From Pseudomonadota bacterium (GTDB lineage Bacteria; Pseudomonadota; Gammaproteobacteria; Burkholderiales; Burkholderiaceae_C): a stretch of DNA of 15,902 nucleotides. Every line of letters begins with the position of its first letter. Positions within the stretch are counted from its first letter, which is position 1. The stretch lies in assembly GCA_021798395.1 (NCBI GenBank), contig JAJZHS010000018.1:1-15902 (forward strand), read 5' to 3'. Under the pieces are notes generated by a model. It made no database searches. It was not told the origin of the DNA and worked only from the letters and a program-made list of their open reading frames with translations. Both the position numbers and the translations under genes were made by a program. Of this stretch, positions 6,496 through 13,700 are shown piece by piece.

Positions 6496-7781
6496 GCGCC
6501 GGCGGCGAGCGCGCAGCAGCCCTGCCCGAGCACGACCACGTGTTCCTCGGCGCGGGCCATGACCGCAACGCGCGCAAGACATGGGCGGTGATCGGCCTGT
6601 GCACAGTGGTGATGGTGATCGAGATCGCAGGCGGTCTGCACTTCGGCTCCCTGGCGTTGATCGCCGACGGCATGCACATGAGCACCCACGCCGCGGCGAT
6701 GCTGATCGCGGCCCTGGCGTACGGCTACGCACGCAAACACGCGCGCGACGCACGCTTCAGCTTCGGCACCGGAAAGGTCGGCGACCTGGCCGGGTTCTCG
6801 AGCGCGATCATCCTGGCGATGATCGCCTTGCTGATCGGGTTCGAGGCCGTCGACCGCATGCTGCACCCGGTGCGCATCGACTTCGACCAGGCCATCGCCA
6901 TCGCCTTCCTCGGGCTCGCGGTCAACGTGCTCAGCGCCTGGCTGCTCAGCGGCGGCGACCACGACCATCACCACGGCCACGGCCACCACCACGGCCACGG
7001 CGATGCGGCGCACGACCGCGCCGACGCGCCCCAGGTGGTCGACACGCCCTTCGGCCGCCTGCTCCTGAACATTGTCGAGGACGGGGTTCCGCCGCGCTTC
7101 CAGGTGCGTCATGTCCAGGGCGCTTCCGCTGCGGCCCTCGGCCCGGGCGACGTCGTGCTGACCACGCTGCGCGAGGGCGGCGCGCAGCAGCGCTTCGCGC
7201 TGCGCGATGCGGGCGACTGCTGGGAGTCGGTGGCCGAGATCCCCGAGCCGCACGCCTTCGCGTTGCGCGTCGAAGTCGGCGCGGGGTCCCGCGCCTTTGC
7301 CACGACGCTGCGCTACGAGGAGCCCGCGGGCCATGCGCACGGGGATCACCACCGCGACCACAACATGCGCGCGGCGTTCGTGCACGTGGCTGCCGACGCC
7401 GCGGTGTCGATCCTGGCCATCTGCGGTCTGGCCGCAGGCAAGTACTTCGGCCTGACCTTCATGGACCCGGTCATGGGCATCGTCGGTGCGCTGGTCATCG
7501 CCAACTGGTCTTTCGGCCTGGTGCGCGACACCGGCGCGATCCTGCTCGACATGAATCCCGACCGTTCGCTCAGCCGCGACCTTTCGGCGCTGGTCGCCGC
7601 GCAAGGCGACCAGGTCCGCGACCTGCACCTGTGGCGGCTCGGGCCAGGGCATCTGGCGGCGATCATCGCGGTCCACAGCGGCGACGCGGCGCGGGACGCT
7701 GTGTATTACCAAGGCCTGTTCGGCCGCTTTCCCGACCTGTCGCACGTGACCGTGCAGGTCACGTCGGCCGGCCCGGCGTGA
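6492..7781 (+). CDS. dmeF: DmeF-type cation diffusion facilitator, Co2+/Ni2+ efflux
   Basis: The 429-residue inner-membrane CDF transporter has six predicted helices (about 31-50, 52-75, 100-118, 133-152, 294-315, 321-341). It starts in the DmeF manner with an N-terminal EHDHVF. Helix 2 carries ADGMHMSTHAAA (D59, H62, H66) and helix 5 carries HNMRAAFVHVAADAAVS (H298, D302), the metal-transport site residues. A histidine-rich loop (HDHHHGHGHHHGHG, about 157-170) and a second one (HAHGDHHRDH, 281-290) lie between helices 4 and 5. Between them is an unusual segment of about 90 residues (185-277) with beta-strand character; ordinary DmeF proteins are noticeably shorter. The start overlaps dmeR by 4 bases with AGGGG upstream. 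The cytosolic C-terminal domain follows helix 6. Confidence 0.9.
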   Translation: MSAGGERAAALPEHDHVFLGAGHDRNARKTWAVIGLCTVVMVIEIAGGLHFGSLALIADGMHMSTHAAAMLIAALAYGYARKHARDARFSFGTGKVGDLAGFSSAIILAMIALLIGFEAVDRMLHPVRIDFDQAIAIAFLGLAVNVLSAWLLSGGDHDHHHGHGHHHGHGDAAHDRADAPQVVDTPFGRLLLNIVEDGVPPRFQVRHVQGASAAALGPGDVVLTTLREGGAQQRFALRDAGDCWESVAEIPEPHAFALRVEVGAGSRAFATTLRYEEPAGHAHGDHHRDHNMRAAFVHVAADAAVSILAICGLAAGKYFGLTFMDPVMGIVGALVIANWSFGLVRDTGAILLDMNPDRSLSRDLSALVAAQGDQVRDLHLWRLGPGHLAAIIAVHSGDAARDAVYYQGLFGRFPDLSHVTVQVTSAGPA

Positions 7782-7947
7782 CGCACTGGCGCTGGCCCTG
7801 GGCGCCGGCGCCGGTTTCCCGGGCCTCCCCATGGCTGGCGCGGCCATGCCGGTTGGTCTGCTCGCCTACGGGGTCAGCCTGTCGCTGGTCGTCGTCGCGC
7901 TGCGCCTGACCGAGCGACCGCGCGCGGCGGCGCGCCGCCGTCCGGTG
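7782..7947 (+). pseudogene. Probable remnant of an EamA/DMT-type transporter
   Basis: Directly after the dmeF stop, the frame containing 7831-7833 reads ALALALGAGAGFPG, then MAGAAMPVGLLAYGVSLSLV and VVALRLTERPRAAARR. The AYGVSL-LVV-ALR pattern is typical of a late helix in EamA/DMT transporters, but the preceding helices are missing (that frame is non-hydrophobic inside dmeF), and after about position 7905 the sequence turns to arginine-rich read-through. I read this as a short leftover of a transporter gene deleted between dmeF and the QueD-like gene. An ATG at 7831 has no good ribosome binding site. Recognition is by eye only. Confidence 0.45.
7925..7940. terminator. Perfect GC palindrome near the 3' end of the QueD-like gene
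   Basis: CGGCGGCGCGCCGCCG is a perfect 16-base palindrome, able to fold as a 6-bp stem with a 4-base loop, located 8 bases past the stop codon of the minus-strand gene ending at 7948. There is no T run. It could help end transcription from either side. Confidence 0.35.
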
Positions 7948-9069
7948 TCAGAACGCGGTCGACGCCGGCAGCGCGGGGCCGGCCAGGTCCGCTCCGACCA
8001 GCGATCCGCGTCCGGCCGACTCGAACAGGTCGACGCGCACCAGTTGCGGCAGTTCGCGCCGCGTGCGCGCGTGCAGCCAGCGCGCGATCGTGGTCGTGTC
8101 GCAGTCGGTCAGTTCCGGCCGTTCGTGGAGCGGCTGGTGGTCCAGCGACCTGAAGATCGGGTCGAACACGGCCTTGACGTCGCCGAAATCGACCGTCCAT
8201 CCCATGACCCGGTCCAATGGCGCAGCCAGGTGCAGCCGCAGCGTGTACGTGTGGCCGTGGACCCGGTGCCGAGGGTCTCCGGACGGAGCGTGGCGAAGCC
8301 GCGCCGCGCTGTCGATGGTGAAATCCTTCCAGATCCGGTAGATCGCGCCGTCGTAGGTCGCGCCGCACGACGCCGTTTCGTAGACGGTCACCCACGACAT
8401 CGTCGGCAGTTCGGCGGCGAGCCGCTGCCAAAGCCACGACGCGAGCATTTCGCTGGTCGGATTCGACAGTCCGGGGACGTCGTTCAGGCAGCGGTAATCG
8501 ATCTGTTCCGCGACCGGAGCCCAGAGTCGGTCCAGAAGGTCGTAGTCGACGTCAGGCCCCGCGCCGGCCAGGTCGCGGTTCGCGTGGATGACCACCTCGA
8601 AGCCGTGGCCGTGCAGGCGCCCGCACTTGTGCCCGGGCGGGACGTTGGGCAGGCGATGCGCGGCCTGGAACCGGTAGCGGCGCCAGACGTGCGCGTGGCC
8701 GCGGGAATCGATCTCGACCCCCTGGTACGGCGTGCTCTGCACCGACACGCGGTCGACGTCAGGCGCGTCCAATCGATCACGGATCCACCGCGCCAGGTTC
8801 GCGTCGCTCGGATCGGCGAGCTTGTCGTTGAGCGCGCCGTAGTCCAGCAGGCCGGTGCACGCGTCGAGCCGGTCCTGCAAAGCGGCGGCCTCGGCGCCGG
8901 CGTAGGCGACCGCGTGTTCCGGCACGCGGGCATGGACCGTGGCGGTGAAGCCGTGGCCGTGCAGATTGCGGAATCGGTGCCCGGCGGGCACGGCGTCGAG
9001 CCGGCGCGCGGCCTCGAAGCGACTACAGGCCGCGTGAAGCACCGACAGCGAACCTGCTGTGCTGCGCAT
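7948..9069 (-). CDS. Triple-domain 6-pyruvoyl-tetrahydropterin synthase/QueD-like protein
   Basis: The 373-residue product has three tandem copies (about 10-125, 128-245, 247-360) of the PTPS/QueD T-fold, normally a single domain of about 120 residues that releases the side chain of dihydroneopterin triphosphate in biopterin or queuosine synthesis. Each copy has its HGH zinc motif: 37-39, 153-155, 271-273. Only repeat 2 has all three zinc histidines (H138, H153, H155), catalytic Cys (C149) and Glu (E231), but its usual Asp-His is D191-Y192. Repeat 3 keeps D310-H311 and E350 but has R257 and R267 in place of the first zinc His and the Cys. Repeat 1 has R22, F33, Y77 and S112 at those positions. 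The real activity is therefore uncertain. GGAGG four bases before ATG 9069 supports the start. No other pterin or queuosine gene is in the window. Confidence 0.85.
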   Translation of the reverse strand: MRSTAGSLSVLHAACSRFEAARRLDAVPAGHRFRNLHGHGFTATVHARVPEHAVAYAGAEAAALQDRLDACTGLLDYGALNDKLADPSDANLARWIRDRLDAPDVDRVSVQSTPYQGVEIDSRGHAHVWRRYRFQAAHRLPNVPPGHKCGRLHGHGFEVVIHANRDLAGAGPDVDYDLLDRLWAPVAEQIDYRCLNDVPGLSNPTSEMLASWLWQRLAAELPTMSWVTVYETASCGATYDGAIYRIWKDFTIDSAARLRHAPSGDPRHRVHGHTYTLRLHLAAPLDRVMGWTVDFGDVKAVFDPIFRSLDHQPLHERPELTDCDTTTIARWLHARTRRELPQLVRVDLFESAGRGSLVGADLAGPALPASTAF

Positions 9070-9165
9070 GCGGCCTCCGTGACGGGATCGATCTCATAGC
9101 CTTCGTGAGCCGCAGCGGCTCGGCGGTGCGGGTCGGGCCGGGATGGCCGACTCGGTGCACCGGTC

Positions 9166-9171
9166 ATTGTA
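9166..9171 (-). promoter_or_regulatory. Possible -10 box for the QueD-like gene
   Basis: On the minus strand TACAAT lies in an A-rich patch (GGGAAAACTACAAT) about 100 bases before the ATG at 9069, in otherwise GC-rich DNA. No good -35 is visible 16-18 bases upstream. It implies a leader of about 90 bases. Confidence 0.35.
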
Positions 9172-9192
9172 GTTTTCCCGGGGGAGGCCGAC

Positions 9193-9221
9193 GCAGGCGC
9201 CGCGGTTCGGACGGCGCCTGC
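9193..9221. terminator. Stem-loop after the hypothetical lipoprotein gene
   Basis: GCAGGCGCC (9193-9201) pairs perfectly with GGCGCCTGC (9213-9221) around an 11-base loop. It begins 12 bases after the stop codon of the minus-strand lipoprotein gene and precedes the putative promoter of the QueD-like gene, separating the two transcripts. There is no T run, so it is a weak canonical terminator. Confidence 0.5.
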
Positions 9222-9232
9222 CGGCATGGCGC

Positions 9233-10564
9233 TCAGCGCCGGTAGACGACCATCACGATTCCCGTCGCCGCCGGGTTGGCGGGCGCCGGAGCGCCGGCGT
9301 TTTGCGGCGGTTCGCAGAAGTCGGCGATCGCGCTGTTGAGCACGAAGCTGACGCCCACGGCGCCGTTGAGCGGGTAGACGTGGCCGTCCGCCGCCATGAA
9401 CCAGTTCGCGGTCCCGGTCTCCTCGTCGGGCATGTTGATGAACGCGGCGTAGTTGCCGCTGCCGTTGCTGACGATGAAGGATTCGAGCCGGTCCGTGTTG
9501 GGGACCTGATCGATCGCCAGCGCGTGGTCGAGAACGAAGGCGCGCGTGACGATTCCCCGGCCCTGGTAGTCGTGCAGGTTGTAGGCGACGCGCGGGACGC
9601 GCTGCGCGCGTTCGATCAATTGGTTGTCCATGGCGCGGTAGGCGCCGAGCAGCGCCTCGGAAGCCGAGCGGGCATTGGCGCCGCCGAGCGCGATGCGTGC
9701 GACCGGAAGGCGCAATCCTTGAATGCCCATCACGCGGGCCAAGTCCGAAGCGGGGTCGTCGAGCGCCAGCGCAGCCGGGTCGAACGCGGGCCGATTGCTC
9801 AGTGCCTCGATGTATTCCTGCAGGCGCACGTTGCGATACCTGGCGCCCCAGTCGTATTCGGCGTAGAGCAGGCGGAACACGGCATGCGCCGGGCGGCCTT
9901 GCAGAGTCGTGTCGCTTTGCTGCCCCAGGCGCGTAAACGCCAGCCTTGCCGCGTACTCGGGGTCGTGGATCGCGACCTGCAGCAGCGCGTTGCTCAGCGC
10001 CACGAAGCTCTGCGTCGAGGCAGGCGCCCGTTCGGAAGCCTTGTCCAGCGGCTCGACGCTGGTGATGGCCTTGTGATGCAGGTCGACGCCGAATTCAGCG
10101 TTTCGGCCGTCCGCGGCTCCCAGCTGCGGCACCGCGTACAGATCCGGCGAAGGCCGCGCTCCGGCGGGAACCCGAACCTCGTCCCATTGACTTCCGTGCC
10201 TGCGCACGAAATCAAGCGTTCCGCCATTTTGCGCGAACTGACTCAGACTCAGCGAACCGCCTCCCGCGACGTCGGCACCGGGCGCCGCGCGTTCCTCGCG
10301 CGCCTCCGGTGCGTTCGCCGGCGCGTTCTCCGGTGCGACGGCGCGCGCGCCGACCGGAGTGCGCGACATCGGCTGCGCGACGACCGCGACGCGCGACGTC
10401 AGCGCCGCTTGTGGCACGGCAGGCGGCGGAGCGGCAGCCTGCCGCGCCACGGGGGCGTTTTCGCCGTGCGTGCCGCCGCCTCCGCCGCCACAGCCGGACA
10501 GGCAGGCAGCGGCAACCAGCGACAGGGTGAAACCTAGTTTCTTGCTTGGGGTGTTTGCGTTCAT
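9233..10564 (-). CDS. Lipoprotein of unknown function
   Basis: I do not recognise this 443-residue protein. It starts with a lipoprotein signal: MNANTPSKK, a hydrophobic run, and lipobox L22-S-G-C25 followed by six glycines. An Ala/Pro-rich, low-complexity linker occupies about 38-105. The remaining roughly 335 residues look like a folded, mostly helical domain with SFVALSNALLQVAIHDPEYAARL near 185, QEYIEALSNRPAFDPAAL near 245, a central VARIALGGANARSASEALLGAY, and a beta-rich C-terminal part (ESFIVSNGSGNYAAFINMPD, TANWFMAADGHVYPL). I see no catalytic motif. It is probably anchored in the outer membrane facing the periplasm. GGAG six bases before ATG 10564 supports the start. It is divergent from the cyclic-di-GMP gene and may share its regulatory region. 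Confidence 0.75.
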   Translation of the reverse strand: MNANTPSKKLGFTLSLVAAACLSGCGGGGGGTHGENAPVARQAAAPPPAVPQAALTSRVAVVAQPMSRTPVGARAVAPENAPANAPEAREERAAPGADVAGGGSLSLSQFAQNGGTLDFVRRHGSQWDEVRVPAGARPSPDLYAVPQLGAADGRNAEFGVDLHHKAITSVEPLDKASERAPASTQSFVALSNALLQVAIHDPEYAARLAFTRLGQQSDTTLQGRPAHAVFRLLYAEYDWGARYRNVRLQEYIEALSNRPAFDPAALALDDPASDLARVMGIQGLRLPVARIALGGANARSASEALLGAYRAMDNQLIERAQRVPRVAYNLHDYQGRGIVTRAFVLDHALAIDQVPNTDRLESFIVSNGSGNYAAFINMPDEETGTANWFMAADGHVYPLNGAVGVSFVLNSAIADFCEPPQNAGAPAPANPAATGIVMVVYRR

Positions 10565-10693
10565 GGGGATCTCCAGGCGCTTGGGGCGGACGCGATGTGC
10601 ACCCGCAACCGCGCCAGCGTTCGGAGTCCGAATTCTGCGGTCTGATGCAGGTAATTTCGATTATTTACACGGGAAAATACTGCAATTGGGTTA

Positions 10694-10723
10694 TTACCAG
10701 CCGCCGATATCCCGGGTTAGACT
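10694..10723 (+). promoter_or_regulatory. Possible promoter of the cyclic-di-GMP protein gene
   Basis: TTACCA (10694-10699) and TAGACT (10718-10723) are separated by 18 bases, each matching the sigma-70 consensus at four of six positions. The implied start near 10730 gives a leader of about 30 bases containing an A6 run. The region just upstream (10650-10690) is AT-rich and probably also serves the divergent lipoprotein gene. Confidence 0.35.
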
Positions 10724-10761
10724 CGGGGCACGAAAAAAGCACCGCCCGGTTCAAAACATCG

Positions 10762-13700
10762 ATGAAACCGAATAGCACCGGACTGCAGCTGGACTGGAGC
10801 GACGCGCTGGCCACCGGCATCGGCCTGGTCGACGAGCAGCACCAGCGCCTGATCGCCATCTACAACAAGGCGGCGCTGGCGCAGCAGCGACTCGGGCGCG
10901 ACGACGCGAGCACCTTGCATGGTCTGCTCGACGAATTGCTCGATTACTCGCGATATCACTTCCGGGAAGAAGCCAGACTGATGCGCGCGTGGGCCCTCGA
11001 TGAGGCGCAGTGCGCGACCCACCTGCAGGCGCACGACCGGTTCGTCACGTTTTTGCAACGCGCGCAGGGGGTCGCCAGGGACCATCCCGAAGACGCCATC
11101 GTCGACCTGCTGGCGTTCCTGGCGCAATGGCTGCTGCACCACATTGCGGGCGTCGATGCGCGCATGGCGCGTGCGATCCGGGCGCGGCAGGCCGCGGCGC
11201 ACGATGGGGCCACCGCGCCGGACGCGGCCGCGCAACACGGCGATCTGGTCGACGTCGTCAGCCAGTTGACCGACACGCTGGGGCAGAAGACCTTCGAATT
11301 GATCGACCAGCGTCAGAAGCTGCTCGAGTTGCAGGAGTTGTACCGCGCGCTGCTGCGCTCGGGAGATGCGCTGATCCAGAGCCGAAGCGAGCACGAAATG
11401 CTCGCCAGCGTGTGCGACCGCCTGGCGCAGGACACGCCGTTCCACGCCGTCTGGGTCGGTCGCCCGGCGGCGTCGGGCGTGTTCGAGGTGCTGGCGCTCG
11501 CGGGCCAGGGCGCGCAGCAGGTGCGCGATGCGCCGCCGCGGCTCACGCTCGACGATACGGCGTCGGTCGTCGTCAAGGCCTGGCACAGCCGCGATCTGGT
11601 CGTGTGCAACGACACCTTGGCCGATCCGTCGCTGCGGCCATGGCACGCCGGATTCGGAAAGCATCGATGGCGCAGCCTGCTCGCGGTTCCGGTCTGGCGC
11701 GCGCTGCAGGTCTGGGGCGTGCTCGCGTTCGCCGTGGACCGGCGCGAAGCCTTCGACGCGCGCACCGTCGAGGTGTGCACCCGCGTCGCCGCTCTGCTCG
11801 GTTTCGGCCTCGACGAGTTCGACCTGAAAAGCCGCATCCAGTCGCTGCAGGAATGCGAGGCGCGCATGGCGCGCACCGACGCGCTGACCCGACTGCCCAA
11901 CCGGCTGGCGGCCGAGGAGTACCTGCCGCGCGCCATCGCGCGCGCGCGCCGGCAGGGCATGGCGCTGGCCGTGGCCATGCTCGACCTGGACGACTTCAAG
12001 CCGGTGAACGATCGCTACGGCCACGCCGTCGGCGACACCCTGCTGCAGGAGCTTTCGAGCAAGCTGCGCGCGCATTTGCGGCAGACGGACTTCCTGGCGC
12101 GGCTCGGAGGCGACGAGTTCGTCATTCTGTTCGAGGATCTGGATCCCGAGCGCATGGCGCAGCAACTCGAATCGATGCTCGACCGGGTGCACGTCGCGGT
12201 GGAGACGCCGTTCGACCTCGGCCAGGGGCGCACGGCCACGGTCGGCATGTCGATGGGGCTGGCGGCCTTTCCGCGCGACGCGCTCGAGCCCGACGCGTTG
12301 CTGCGGCGGGCCGACGCGGCGATGTACGCGAGCAAGGCGCGCAAATCGGTGCGCGAACGCTGGTGGCGCTTCGAGCGCGCCGACTCCGGCGATGCGCACG
12401 CGCCGGTGCGCGTAGACGCGCTCGATCCGTTCGACCGCGAGGCCGCGGCGCTTCTCGGGTCGCTGAGCGAAGCGGCGCTCGACACGGCGTCCAAGGCGTT
12501 CGTGGCCGCGTTCTACGACGGCCTCGCCGACGATCCCGAGACGGGCCCGCTGCTGCGCTGCCTGAGCGCCGGGGAGTTCGAGCGCCTGCGGCGCGCGCAG
12601 GACGGGCACCTGCGTTTCCTGCTCAGCCCGCACAACACCCCCGACGCGCTGCACGGCAGCGCGCAGCGCATCGGCCTGGTTCATGCGCTGGTCGGCGTGT
12701 CCAGCGCGAGGATGGTGTCGGCGTTCGCGCTGTACGAGGACCTGCTGCGCACGCAGCTGGAGGCGGCGCTGCTGTCGGCCCGTCAGCGCTACAGGATCGT
12801 CCGCGTGGCCGCGGCGCGGCTGCGCCTGAGCGTGCAGAGCCAGCTCGCAGCGGCCGACCGGACCATCGACGCCTACGCCGAACTGCTGGACGCTCCGCTC
12901 GAGCCGGGTGCGCACTGGGCCGACGCGCGGCAGCGCACCCTGGACGCGCTGGCGCTTCTGCCCGGCGTCGAGCACGCGATCGTGTACCGGCCGGACGAAC
13001 ACGGCGTCCTGCGCATCGAAGCCGGCGCGGGGCGCGACTTCGCCGCGCGCGTGCAGGGGGGGCGGTCGATTCTGCCGCTTCCGCTGCTCAAGCCCGATTC
13101 CAGCGCCCAGCGCGGGCCGCTGGCGATGGCGTGGTTCACGCGCAGCATCCAGGTGGTCGACGCGTATCTGCTCGATCCGCGCCTGCAGCCGTGGCACGGC
13201 GTGGCGCGCGAACTCGGCTGGCGCAGCGCGGCGACCATCCCGATCTGCGGCGCCGACGGCGTCGACAGCGTGCTGATGCTGTTCGGCCACTATCCGCGCC
13301 AGTTCTCGTCGCATTGGGCGCGGCGCTGGCTCGACCTGCTGCACGGCCGTGTCGACGCGCTGTTTGCCGCGTCCGCGCGACGCCGTCGCCCGCTGCAGCA
13401 GGAACAGACGCGGTACTTTCGCGAGTTGCTCTACGACCAGCGCCTGAGCATGTGGGTGCAGCCCATCGTCGACTTGCGCACCGGCCGCGTTTCCAAGGTC
13501 GAGGCGCTCGCCCGGCTGCAGGCTCCGGACGGTACCGTACACCTGCCGGGGCAGTTCCTGCCGGCGTTCGGCGAGCAGGAACTGCACGCCCTGTTCAGGC
13601 AGGGCCTGCGCCAGTCGCTGCAGTGGCTGCACGACTGGCGTGCAGCCGGGCTCGACCTGGACATCGCGGTGAACCTGCCGGTGGAGACGCTGGTGCATCG

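Noticed and set aside
6953..7018. CAC/GGC-rich repetitive tract as a possible DNA repeat or regulatory element
   Set aside because: It simply encodes the His/Gly-rich metal-binding loop of DmeF.
7831..9099. A 422-codon plus-strand frame over the QueD-like gene
   Set aside because: Only its first 25 or so residues look like protein (the transporter remnant); the rest is arginine/valine-rich shadow of the minus-strand gene, which has three clear domains.
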